Positions 22,840 to 31,091 of a stretch of 31,348 nt of DNA are shown here, in pieces (position 1 is the first letter of the stretch; each line of letters starts with the position of its first letter). The notes beneath the pieces were generated by a model. The model saw only the letters and a list, made by a program, of their open reading frames with translations, ran no database searches and was not told the DNA's origin. The position numbers and the translations under genes were made by a program. The stretch spans positions 1-31,348 of the forward strand of contig JAYWGJ010000180.1 of NCBI GenBank assembly GCA_043778315.1, given 5' to 3'. The stretch is from JBEEMU01 sp043778315 (GTDB lineage: Bacteria > Bacteroidota > Bacteroidia > Chitinophagales > Saprospiraceae).

Positions 22840-24525
22840 TTAACGGATTCCGTGCATCATTTTGAGGAGTTGTCGCGAGAAAATAAGCAATAAAATACTC
22901 GATACGCCCGACATTACCATAAATATCATAAAGAAATCAGATAAATTAGTCACCTGAAAGCCTGCGATACTCGGAAACTGATGAGCGATGCCCAGTTCTT
23001 TGAGCTTCGCGAGCTGCTCTACGGTTGCAGTTGCTGTGCCTTTGAGTATGTCGGGAAGGTTGCCGATGCCGTTTTCTGCCGCTTTTTTAAACTCCGCATC
23101 ACCCGAAGGATAGTATGTAGATAAAAACCCTGCAAATTTATTGGCGGTAGCCGTACTCAAAAACCAAACGCCCATCATCAACGATGCGAAGCGTGCAGGC
23201 GCGAGTTTGGAGACCATCGATAAACCGATTGGCGACAAGCAAAGTTCACCAAAAGTATGCAACATATACATAGAAAACAACCAAAACATACTTACTTTGA
23301 TGCCGGGCGTGAGGTGTTGCACCCCAAACCAAATAATGATATAGCCGACGCACAACAAGGCTAAACCAATCGCTTGCTTAACGGGTGATGCAGGTTCTTT
23401 GTTACCCATGCTCGTCCACATCGCAGCGAAAATAGGCGCGAAAATAACGATAGCTAACGGATTGATAGATTGAAAATAGGTAGCGGGAATCTCAAATCCG
23501 AACAAATTACGGTCTGTTTGCTCGTCGGCGAAAAAGGTGAGCGACGCGCCTGCCTGCTCGAACGCGCCCCAGAAAGCAATCACGAAAAACGCAATAATGA
23601 TAATCACCATAATGCGCTGCCGCTCTTGTGTATTGAGGCTTCTATCCATCAAAATAACGGTTGGGACAGATAAACACGCCGAGTAGATGAACGAACCGAT
23701 TAAGTCTATTTCCAGCCGAAAGTAAAATAAACTTGCAAAACCAAATAATAAAACCGCACCAACAACTGCCTCACGGGTCGAAAAACCACCTGCGCCACCT
23801 GCCGCTTGCGCTGCTTGATGCGAGTTGAACGCGCCATCGTCCAAAATAGTGTTGTCGAAAAGTTGTTCGGAAGGAGCGTTTTTATCCCGCACCGTATTTG
23901 GCTTGTCGCCGATAGCTGCGCCCGACGGCGTAATCAAATGCTTATCTTTGAGTAATATAAAGCTAATCAGGGCGATAATCATACCGATACAAGCGGTGAG
24001 AAAACCCCATTTGTAATCCACTTTTTCTGCCAAGTAACCGCATACCAACGGCGCGAAAAACGCACCCAAATTGATACCCATATAAAATATAGTGAACGCG
24101 GAGTCCACGCGCTTATCGCCCTCGTCGTATAGCTGCCCTACCATAGTAGAGATATTTGGTTTGAAAAAACCGTTGCCAAAAATCAAAAAGCCTAAGCCTA
24201 AGTAGCACATCGGGACGGCTACGCTGAGGTCGGCAGCAAAGCTACCGCTCAAAAACATACAAAACTGCCCGATAGCCATCAAAACGCCACCTACAATGAT
24301 TGATTTTTGGTTGCCCCAAAGGTTATCCGCAACAATTCCGCCCAAAAGCGGCGTTAAATACACCAAACCGGTGTAGCTACCATACACTTGTACTGCAAAA
24401 GCCTTGTCGAAAGCCAAAACTTTGACCATAAACAGCGTAAAAATAGCGCGCATACCGTAGTAGCTGAACCGCTCCCACATTTCGGTTGTAAAAAGGACGT
24501 ATAATCCGCTAGGATGTTTACCCAT
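22840..24525 (-). CDS. POT/PTR2-family proton-coupled peptide transporter
   Basis: A 561-residue inner-membrane protein of the proton-dependent oligopeptide transporter family, taking up di- and tripeptides. The signature E-x-x-E-R-F motif is present near the N-terminus as TEMWERFSYYGMRA (Glu15, Glu18, Arg19). Later family motifs include FGNGFFKPNISTMVGQLYDEGDKRVDSAFTIFYMGINLGAFFAP and FGELCLSPIGLSMVSKLAP. About 12-14 membrane helices are seen. A hydrophilic, Gly/Ala-rich loop of about 40 residues (around 200-245) separates the halves. The gene converges with the lipoprotein gene and is probably its own transcript; no clear promoter is seen upstream of the ATG at 24525. Confidence 0.95.
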   Translation of the reverse strand: MGKHPSGLYVLFTTEMWERFSYYGMRAIFTLFMVKVLAFDKAFAVQVYGSYTGLVYLTPLLGGIVADNLWGNQKSIIVGGVLMAIGQFCMFLSGSFAADLSVAVPMCYLGLGFLIFGNGFFKPNISTMVGQLYDEGDKRVDSAFTIFYMGINLGAFFAPLVCGYLAEKVDYKWGFLTACIGMIIALISFILLKDKHLITPSGAAIGDKPNTVRDKNAPSEQLFDNTILDDGAFNSHQAAQAAGGAGGFSTREAVVGAVLLFGFASLFYFRLEIDLIGSFIYSACLSVPTVILMDRSLNTQERQRIMVIIIIAFFVIAFWGAFEQAGASLTFFADEQTDRNLFGFEIPATYFQSINPLAIVIFAPIFAAMWTSMGNKEPASPVKQAIGLALLCVGYIIIWFGVQHLTPGIKVSMFWLFSMYMLHTFGELCLSPIGLSMVSKLAPARFASLMMGVWFLSTATANKFAGFLSTYYPSGDAEFKKAAENGIGNLPDILKGTATATVEQLAKLKELGIAHQFPSIAGFQVTNLSDFFMIFMVMSGVSSILLLIFSRQLLKMMHGIR

Positions 24526-25222
24526 GATATTGTGATTTTAAAGATTAAAGATTATTTTTGATGGTTAATTATATAATTACAAGGCAAAGAAAGGAAAAAA
24601 AATCCTTATATATCTATTTTTTATAATAAAAATTTCAAATTCGTATCTTTTGTTTTTTTAGTAAGCTAATTTTAGAGCGGTTTCTTTTAGATGGCCATCA
24701 ATGCAGCACGGACTTTTTATCACAAAAAGCAGATATTTTTGAGTATTGAAGTTTTTTAAAGGTGAAAGGCAAAGAAGCAGAGACGAGAGGAAGTAAAATA
24801 GTTAAAATTTTTATTTTCTTTGAAAACAGAAGACGCAAGCACAATCCAGTCGTTATCAACGGCATCTAAACCTCTATCAGAAGCTCCATATTAGGTTCGG
24901 GCAGAGCAGAAAGCCGTTTTAATATTATAATTTTGGTTGGGTGAGGCATCTTTATCCGTACGAAAATAGATAGTATAAATACAATATACAAGTCTATTTT
25001 TAAATGCGCTATCAACTTGCGTTAAACTCCTGTTTCGTTGCCCGTTTACTGGAGCGAACTGAGTTCTTTCCCACTTTTACCTGTCGAACACCGTCCCATC
25101 GCACCCTTTTTCACATTATCTTTATAAATATGTATCTTTAATTTGCTGCAAACAGCACTTTGGTACGAAATTTTATATACATAGAATATTGATTTATGAA
25201 TATAAAAAATCAAAGATACATT
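24526..25222. other. long non-coding spacer
   Basis: About 700 bp between the POT gene and repeat B copy 2 with no convincing gene. The left half is AT-rich. The part at about 25010-25110 is of more balanced composition and contains a short open frame on each strand (minus-strand 25046-25246, 66 residues), neither resembling a known protein; it may be a relic. No terminator or RNA gene was recognised. Confidence 0.5.
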
Positions 25223-25342
25223 TAGCTGAAATAAATTATTCGTCATTATTTTATCTACACTAAAAAAATAGGTAAAACCTACGCAAGCTGCGGTTTAACT
25301 ATTTTTCGGCGTTCCCGATAATGACGATTAATTTAAAACATA
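25223..25342 (+). repeat. dispersed repeat B, copy 2
   Basis: An intact copy with the same blocks as at 20588-20706: TAGCTGAAATAAA, TTTATCTACACT, AAAAAATAG, ACCTACG, CGGTTTAACTATTTTT, CGTTCCCGATAAT and TTTAAAACATA. A small hairpin CGC-AAGCT-GCG (25282-25292) lies in the centre. It ends 5 bp before the ATG of the large TPR gene at 25348, so it forms that gene's leader. Confidence 0.75.
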
Positions 25343-25347
25343 CAATT

Positions 25348-28272
25348 ATGAAAAAATATTATTGGTTAATGCTGCTTGGCGTAATAGCGACAACGGCAAC
25401 CGCGCAAGGCGGCTTATCGGACGAGGACGACGACGAGGCGTGGGAGGCCGAAACCTTAGACGCAATACAACCTGTATGGATACAAAACAGAGGTAGCGTC
25501 TCGCCGACGCAGACGCTACCGACGCTCGCAAACGGCACAAAGCCCAAAATAGCGGTCACGAATACCAATATCGCGCTCCCAGGCGCGAAGCCGCCGCCTG
25601 CACAGGTAGCGATTGACAACACTAAAACGGTGGTACAAACGCCACAAAAACCGATAGTGGTAGTTACGGAGCGTGCGCAAGTGTCGCCGTTTCCGTCTCG
25701 TGACGACCGCGAGCGGGTACGCGAGGTGTTCGCGCCTTTCTCGCAGGCGCGCCCAACGCGGTTGTTGCCCTTAGCGCAATACGTTGATTATAAAGCAGGT
25801 ATAGTTTTGCTGCCGCAATATATTGTTTATCCGATTGCAGGCGTTCCGCCCGTACATTCGCGGATAGACATGACCGATGTAGAGCCTAAAATAGAAGCCG
25901 TTGCGGTCGTTCCGACCACGCAAACGCCGCCGACCTTGCCCGTCGCGCCTATCGCACAGCCCAAAATAGCGACCGCTGAAATACCAAAAACCGCATTGCC
26001 CCGCAGTTCGTCTGTCGCGGACGAAGACGCTGCTGCTGCCGCATTAGCGCAAGCTAAAGAGTTGCAAATCAAGGAAAAACAAGCGGCGGCAGATGCGTTG
26101 CAGCGCAATAATGCGGCATCAGCGCAAGCCGAAACTACCCGAATTGCTGCATTAGCGAAAGCAAAAGAAACGGCGAAGCAAGAAGAACAAGCGGCTGCCG
26201 ATGCGTTGCAACGCAATAATGCCGCATTAGCACAAGCCAAAACAAAAAAAGAAGCGGACGACGCACAAATAGAACGCGACGCGCAAATGGAACGCGACGC
26301 GCAAATCAGACGTGACGCGGCAGCAAAAGAAGCAGCGCGCATAGCTGCCATCAAACCTGCCAAAATAGAGGTCAAGATAGCAGCACCCGAGCGCACGCCG
26401 AGCAAAGCGACCGACTTAGTAGGCGAAGCACAATACGCAGCGGACGATACCGATATAAATTTAGGCGCGAAACCAAGCGCAATGCCTGCGGCAGCCGAAC
26501 TCGATATTTCGGAAAAAAATATCAAATCTGCGCCATCTGTGACAGAAAACAAAAGCGATACGAAAAATGTCTTTTCGCCTAAACCTGCCGCTACCGACGC
26601 TTCCAATTTGTCGAATATAATGACGGTTGCGCAACTGCCTTACGATGCCCGCGACGTGTACGCGACTGCCCTCGAGCATTACCGCGCCCAAAATTACTCG
26701 CCCGCTATCGCGTACTTTGAGGAGACGATAAAGCAGCAGCCGACCTTCGCCGATGCCTACCGTTTGCTAGTGGAATGCTACGAAAAAAACAATAATTACA
26801 CAAAAGCAATTAAGTATTATGAAAAATATTTGACCTTTTTTCCGAACAGCGAAAAAGATTGGTTCAACCTCTCGCTGCTGTATGGCTATACCAAAAACAC
26901 GGATAAAGCGATAGCTGCCGCCGAGCGTTCGGTCGCCGCAAACCCCGATTACGAAAAGGGCAAACGCCGCTTGCTCAACCTCTATACTATTACGGGCAAA
27001 ACCGATAAATTGGCAAAAGACAATACGCAAGAGGGCATTTTGAAGCACGTCACGGTGTTGTATAAACAACAAAAATACACGGACGCGCTGGCGCGAATCA
27101 AGGATTTGGACGCGCCGACGGGCGAAGTAGCCTACATCAAAGGCGTTTGTTTGCGCAAGCTAAACCGCGACACCGAAGCGATAGCCGCTTATGCCGAATG
27201 TCTCGCTACCAAACCTGACCACATAGAGGCGTTGGCGGAAACGGGCGTGATTTATTACAACCAAAAAGTGTATGATAAAGCAACCGATTTTTTTGGTAGA
27301 GCGTCGGCGCGCCGAACTACCGACCCTGCATTGAGCGGGTTGTATGGGCGGGCATTATTGTATAATAAAGAACCAAAACGCGCTATCGCGTACTTAGAGC
27401 GCGCCTCGAGCGCAGACCCGACCGACGCGACGACGAAACGCCTCCTCAGCGCGGCTTACGCGGAGGCGGACACGCAGCGCGAAAGCGCGACGGCTGCCGT
27501 AAAGGAGGACAAGGCGAGTCGCCCGATGCCGACGCAGGACAAAAAACAGCGCAATAAACTTTATAACGATGGCTTAACAGCCTACAACGAACACGATTAT
27601 GCGGCTGCAACGGGGCTGTTTTTGCGCGCATTAACCGAAGACCGCACCGAACCGCGCATCTATTATATGTTGGGTTTGACGTATTTCGCCGATGGCGACA
27701 ACCTAAAAGCGATACCGCAATTTAACCGCGCCATAGAGATAGACGGCAACTATATCAAGGCTTACGAAGGCATCGCGAAGGTGTATTACAATATGCAAGA
27801 CGGCAAAAACGCGATTATGAACTACGAAAAAGCCATCAAACGCGGCTCTACTTCGGTGGAGGTTTTGCGCGAAGTAGCGACCGTTCATGCCCTCGAGGGC
27901 AACTACAATTCTGCCGCTTTTTACTACCTCAAAGCGATAGAAAAGCAGCCAAACAACGCCGAAATTTATTATAATTATGGTACAACACTCCTTTTAGACA
28001 ACAAATTTAATGCCGCCGTGCAACAATTCAAAAAAACGACGGAGCTGAACCCGAAGTATTTGGCGGCGTATTTTAATATGGGTCAAGCCCAAATAAAAAT
28101 GGATAACTTCGACGACGCGCTCAAAACGGGGCAGCGCGTTATCGCCGTCGCGCCCGACTACGCGAACGGCTATGTGCTTTGCGCAATGGCGTACAACCGC
28201 ATGGGCGACAGCTATAATCAAGACAAATACGAGCGTATGGCGAAAAAATATGACGGCGGTTTGAAGTTTTAA
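25348..28272 (+). CDS. large exported TPR-repeat protein with alanine-rich coiled coil
   Basis: A 974-residue protein of unknown specific role. A signal peptide (MKKYYWLMLLGVIATTATAQ) is followed by an acidic cluster and a Pro/Thr-rich linker. Residues about 224-336 form an Ala/Gln/Lys-rich helical segment with two tandem 36-residue units (each with QAAADALQRNNAA) and then short DAQMERDAQI-type repeats. From about residue 431 to the end there are about 14 tetratricopeptide repeats in two blocks (431-720 and 735-974), separated by a basic linker. TPRs bind proteins, so it is likely a periplasmic or surface scaffold. The ATG at 25348 begins the signal peptide; an in-frame ATG at 25321 lies inside the repeat. 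It is transcribed alone, as far as can be seen. Confidence 0.88.
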   Translation: MKKYYWLMLLGVIATTATAQGGLSDEDDDEAWEAETLDAIQPVWIQNRGSVSPTQTLPTLANGTKPKIAVTNTNIALPGAKPPPAQVAIDNTKTVVQTPQKPIVVVTERAQVSPFPSRDDRERVREVFAPFSQARPTRLLPLAQYVDYKAGIVLLPQYIVYPIAGVPPVHSRIDMTDVEPKIEAVAVVPTTQTPPTLPVAPIAQPKIATAEIPKTALPRSSSVADEDAAAAALAQAKELQIKEKQAAADALQRNNAASAQAETTRIAALAKAKETAKQEEQAAADALQRNNAALAQAKTKKEADDAQIERDAQMERDAQIRRDAAAKEAARIAAIKPAKIEVKIAAPERTPSKATDLVGEAQYAADDTDINLGAKPSAMPAAAELDISEKNIKSAPSVTENKSDTKNVFSPKPAATDASNLSNIMTVAQLPYDARDVYATALEHYRAQNYSPAIAYFEETIKQQPTFADAYRLLVECYEKNNNYTKAIKYYEKYLTFFPNSEKDWFNLSLLYGYTKNTDKAIAAAERSVAANPDYEKGKRRLLNLYTITGKTDKLAKDNTQEGILKHVTVLYKQQKYTDALARIKDLDAPTGEVAYIKGVCLRKLNRDTEAIAAYAECLATKPDHIEALAETGVIYYNQKVYDKATDFFGRASARRTTDPALSGLYGRALLYNKEPKRAIAYLERASSADPTDATTKRLLSAAYAEADTQRESATAAVKEDKASRPMPTQDKKQRNKLYNDGLTAYNEHDYAAATGLFLRALTEDRTEPRIYYMLGLTYFADGDNLKAIPQFNRAIEIDGNYIKAYEGIAKVYYNMQDGKNAIMNYEKAIKRGSTSVEVLREVATVHALEGNYNSAAFYYLKAIEKQPNNAEIYYNYGTTLLLDNKFNAAVQQFKKTTELNPKYLAAYFNMGQAQIKMDNFDDALKTGQRVIAVAPDYANGYVLCAMAYNRMGDSYNQDKYERMAKKYDGGLKF

Positions 28273-28304
28273 AATAAAAAAAATCAAATGCGGCGTTTGT
28301 GCAT

Positions 28305-28312
28305 TACCTTTG
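28305..28312 (+). promoter_or_regulatory. -7 promoter element before the small membrane protein gene
   Basis: TACCTTTG, fitting TAnnTTTG, 16 bp before the ATG at 28329. The -33 match is weak. Confidence 0.5.
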
Positions 28313-28328
28313 TAAAGAAAAAAGGAAT

Positions 28329-28643
28329 ATGGACAGACTGCCATTGACTACCATAAGAAAACCATTTATAGCAGCAGAGATAATCTGTCTGCTATATTTG
28401 TCGTTTATAATGATAAATCAAGAATATGAAACGAAAGGGTATAAAATGCCGAATATTTGGTATATTTATAGAGATAATTTTAATATCACACTAATTGTAT
28501 CCATCACTCTTTTACCTTTCTTTTTAATATTTGTGAACGTCGTTCTATTGATAGGGCAAAAAAAACCTAATTATTGGTTATCTATACTTACAATCCTCGT
28601 TTGTTTGGCAGCAATAGTGTCGATATTTAGTAAGATAGAATAA
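28329..28643 (+). CDS. small membrane protein, unknown function
   Basis: A 104-residue protein with three predicted membrane helices: residues 14-28 (AAEIICLLYLSFIMI), about 52-77 (NITLIVSITLLPFFLIFVNV) and about 83-100 (WLSILTILVCLAAIVSIF). There is no recognised domain. A purine-rich AAAGGA lies just before the ATG, and a promoter element precedes it. The first gene of the secreted-protein cluster starts 49 bp after its stop, but a functional link is not evident. Confidence 0.65.
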   Translation: MDRLPLTTIRKPFIAAEIICLLYLSFIMINQEYETKGYKMPNIWYIYRDNFNITLIVSITLLPFFLIFVNVVLLIGQKKPNYWLSILTILVCLAAIVSIFSKIE

Positions 28644-28692
28644 TTGTTTTAAAAATATAATCTCCAAAATCATCAACCAATAAAACCAACCC

Positions 28693-29334
28693 ATGCAAAA
28701 AACCATTTTATACACTTTACTCTGCCTGAGCAGTTTACGCGCTGCGGCGCAAACGGGTAATGTTAGCACTAGGTCGTCGGCTGGAAGTGTAGCACAAGTA
28801 AATACCAACTATGTAGTTTTTGAGATGCACCACAATCGAACCGCTTTTGGACGTTTTACAGTACCTGACGAGATGACGAGTATGGTCGTATTTGAAGTAG
28901 CAACTATTAAAAATAAAGGTAAATATAAGGTAGTTATAATGTCGCCTACTCGCTCAAGTCGTTATGGTCTTGCGCGATTAGAAGACCCTAAATTTTTTTA
29001 TTTGACTGACCCTGAAAATATAAAAACTATCAATTTTGAGTTATCAGTGGTGTTGGAAGGCGCACCCTACGCCACGACAACAACCGTCAATGGACATAGT
29101 TACACCAAAAACTATCATGCAGGGAGATACCCTATTAGTAGTGTATTTTCGTTAGATACACAAACAGGGGAATTGAGCATCAGCGAACCGTCGCCGCGTC
29201 TAAACGTACCGCAGCATCTTTCTCCGCGCTCCGTATTTCAGATTTCTGAGGATAATTACGTTGTCACGCAATCCATCATTCTAAATGTCACTGACGCTGA
29301 ACAAAAGAGAGCTATTTTTTTAAAATTAAAATAA
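28693..29334 (+). CDS. secreted protein of unknown function (cluster gene 1)
   Basis: A 213-residue exported protein. The signal peptide MQKTILYTLLCLSSLRAAAQ is nearly identical to those of the next two genes, although the mature domain is unrelated to theirs. The mature part is beta-rich with no recognised family (for example NYVVFEMHHNRTAFGRFTVPDE and YKVVIMSPTRSSRYGLARLEDP). The last 33 residues (FQISEDNYVVTQ and on to FLKLK) recur as a fragment at 30097-30207. It ends 30 bp before the next gene, in the same orientation. Confidence 0.75.
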   Translation: MQKTILYTLLCLSSLRAAAQTGNVSTRSSAGSVAQVNTNYVVFEMHHNRTAFGRFTVPDEMTSMVVFEVATIKNKGKYKVVIMSPTRSSRYGLARLEDPKFFYLTDPENIKTINFELSVVLEGAPYATTTTVNGHSYTKNYHAGRYPISSVFSLDTQTGELSISEPSPRLNVPQHLSPRSVFQISEDNYVVTQSIILNVTDAEQKRAIFLKLK

Positions 29335-29364
29335 CAAAACCAACTAATAACAAAAAAACAACCC

Positions 29365-30072
29365 ATGCAAAAAACCATCTTATACACTTTACTCTGCCTG
29401 GGCAGTTTACGCGCTGCGGCGCAAACGACTGACAACAGCAGCACATCTACGGACATAGGTTTGCAGCATACCGTAGCGGCTAATATTTCTACTAATTCAG
29501 AGAGCGTGTTTTTATATAGTGTGCTTTACGATTTACGTTTGCGCAACCTGTATAGAAAGTTAGATTTGGCGTTCGGCGCAGATTTTGGGTATGTAAATGA
29601 TACTCGTAATTTGGAACTTGATAACCCTAATACTTCCTCTTGGAAAATTAAGAAAGATGGGGCGAAAGCTACGCTGCGCTGCGTAGCAATTATCGGACGC
29701 AAAAATGTTGCGTTTGAAGCTGGGTTGCAATTTAGTTATAGCTCTTTTCATTCACTAAATAATATTGTCTATGACCCCTCCTATAATAACCCCAATACGT
29801 CCTACGAAGAATATAGAAACAGGTTTGCTATTGGGATACCTTTAGGAGTACGTTATCAGCCCGCCCGTTCATCTGTTTTTGTTGCGCTTGCGCTTGACGT
29901 TTCTATTATTGGCGTAGAAAGCTACGATACTCTCCTCCAATATGAGAACGGTACAATAATATCGAGTTCGCGAGGTGAAGGAGTCGATGTGCGGGTTTAC
30001 CGAAATAGGGGACGTTTAGCGGTCGGCTACACTTTCCCTGTGAAACACAAAAAAACCATTAATATTCAGTGA
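29365..30072 (+). CDS. secreted or outer-membrane beta-barrel protein (cluster gene 2)
   Basis: A 235-residue protein with signal peptide MQKTILYTLLCLGSLRAAAQ and a beta-barrel-like mature domain. Repeating features are LYDLRLRNLYRKLDLAFGADFGY, RKNVAFEAGLQFSYSSFHS, RFAIGIPLGVRYQPARSSVFVALALD and a C-terminal GYTFPVK, all typical of Bacteroidota porin-like barrels of unknown substrate. It is a paralogue of the gene at 30238-30927. The spacer to the next gene carries a truncated copy of cluster gene 1. Confidence 0.8.
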   Translation: MQKTILYTLLCLGSLRAAAQTTDNSSTSTDIGLQHTVAANISTNSESVFLYSVLYDLRLRNLYRKLDLAFGADFGYVNDTRNLELDNPNTSSWKIKKDGAKATLRCVAIIGRKNVAFEAGLQFSYSSFHSLNNIVYDPSYNNPNTSYEEYRNRFAIGIPLGVRYQPARSSVFVALALDVSIIGVESYDTLLQYENGTIISSSRGEGVDVRVYRNRGRLAVGYTFPVKHKKTINIQ

Positions 30073-30096
30073 TTAACGATTAGTGTATTGCGCAGG

Positions 30097-30207
30097 AACG
30101 TTTCAATATTTCAAATTTCCGAAGATAACTACGTTGTCACGCAATCTATCATTCTAAATGTGACTGATGCTGAACAAAAGAGAGCTATTTTTTTAAAATT
30201 AAAATAA
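30097..30207 (+). pseudogene. truncated copy of cluster gene 1
   Basis: The frame FQISEDNYVVTQSIILNVTD, ending AIFLKLK and a stop at 30205-30207, repeats the last 33 codons of the gene at 28693-29334 almost exactly. The 5' part of the gene, including its start and signal peptide, is missing. The spacing to the following gene is the same 30 bp as in the complete copy. It cannot be translated from its own start. Confidence 0.88.
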
Positions 30208-30237
30208 CAAAACCAACTAATTACAAAATAACAACCC

Positions 30238-30927
30238 ATGCAAAAAATCATCTTATACACTTTGCTCTGCCTGAGTAGTTTACGCGCTGCGGCGCAAACC
30301 ACAAACAGCAGCAGTGCATCTACGGACGTAGGTTTGCAGCACACCGTAGCCGCTAGCGTATCAGTTAATACCGACAATGGTCTTTTGTACGGCGCGCTTT
30401 ACGACCTGCGTTTTCGCAACCTGCACCCGAAAGTCGGTCTAGCCGTCGGCGTAGATTTCGGATATGCAGCTAACGTTAGTAATTTTCCAGTTAATAGCTA
30501 TACTAATAGCTCCCAAACCATCAAAAGTGATGGCGCGAAAGGCGCATTGCGTTGCGTGGCACTTTTCGGACGTAAAAACGTAGTTTTCGAGACAGGTTTG
30601 CAATTCAGTTATAGTAGCTATCATGTAATCACTAATACAGTATATTCTCCACCTTATAGCTATTCAAACGCCCTAAACGACGAGTATAGAAATAAGTTTG
30701 CTATTGCCGTGCCTTTGGGCGTGCGGTATCAGCCTGCTCGCGCAATGCTTTTTGTTGCGCTTGCGCTTGACCTTTCTGTGTGGAGAGCGGCGACTTACAT
30801 AGCTGATTACGAAAATAGTATTACCGCACCATCACGTTATAAAACTGATGCGGTCGGGACGATGCTTGACCTAAATAGAATACGCCTATCGGTCGGCTAC
30901 ACCTTCCCCGTGAAATACCAGAAATAG
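30238..30927 (+). CDS. secreted or outer-membrane beta-barrel protein (cluster gene 2, copy 2)
   Basis: A 229-residue paralogue of the preceding barrel protein, alignable from the signal peptide (MQKIILYTLLCLSSLRAAAQ) to the C-terminal VGYTFPVKYQK. Shared features include STDVGLQHTVAASVSVNTDN, LYDLRFRNLHPKVGLAVGVDFGY, RKNVVFETGLQFSYSSYH and RFAIAVPLGVRYQPAR-like strands. The two copies are diverged in loops, so the duplication is not recent or has diversified. It is the last gene of the cluster; a terminator follows at 31008. Confidence 0.82.
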   Translation: MQKIILYTLLCLSSLRAAAQTTNSSSASTDVGLQHTVAASVSVNTDNGLLYGALYDLRFRNLHPKVGLAVGVDFGYAANVSNFPVNSYTNSSQTIKSDGAKGALRCVALFGRKNVVFETGLQFSYSSYHVITNTVYSPPYSYSNALNDEYRNKFAIAVPLGVRYQPARAMLFVALALDLSVWRAATYIADYENSITAPSRYKTDAVGTMLDLNRIRLSVGYTFPVKYQK

Positions 30928-31007
30928 TGATTAGTGTTCAGCGATTAGCGATTAGTGTTGCGCAGAACTGCAATAATTTGGGGTTTTAACGATTATAACC
31001 CAAACAA

Positions 31008-31048
31008 AAAAAGTTACCGACACCTTCACGGCATCGGTAACTTTTTTT
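31008..31048. terminator. terminator after the secreted-protein cluster
   Basis: A perfect 13-bp stem, AAAAAGTTACCGA (31008-31020) and TCGGTAACTTTTT (31034-31046), with a T run. The loop side CACC and GGCA pairs further (CC/GG), leaving an internal CA/CA mismatch as in the terminator at 22768. Confidence 0.92.
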
Positions 31049-31051
31049 ATT

Positions 31052-31091
31052 AAAACAGTAGAACCGCAAAATTTTGCGGTTCTACTGTTTT
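31052..31091 (-). terminator. palindromic terminator of the T9SS-protein gene
   Basis: A perfect 40-bp palindrome (AAAACAGTAGAACCGCAAAA and its complement) with A and T ends that touches the stop codon at 31092. It can serve as minus-strand terminator. It lies directly beside the terminator at 31008, so each strand has its own. Confidence 0.85.

Larger units (their letters stand above)
29236..30927 (+). repeat. tandem duplication of gene 1 tail plus gene 2 (873-bp period)
   Basis: The unit (end of gene 1, 30-bp spacer, gene 2) is present twice with an offset of 873 bp at corresponding points: gene 1 stop 29334 and fragment stop 30207; gene 2 start 29365 and second copy start 30238. The sequence after gene 2 copy 2 (about 30928-30980, ATTAGTGTT..GCGCAGAAC) again resembles that after copy 1, so the junction is preserved. 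Confidence 0.85.

Noticed and set aside
25046..25246. 66-residue minus-strand frame in the spacer before the large TPR gene
   Set aside because: Its first residues come from repeat B copy 2, and the rest resembles no protein; may include a gene relic but cannot be supported.
25827..26606. 259-residue minus-strand Ala/Ser/Cys-rich frame
   Set aside because: Antisense shadow of the Ala-rich coiled coil of the large TPR protein; composition follows from the repeat codons.
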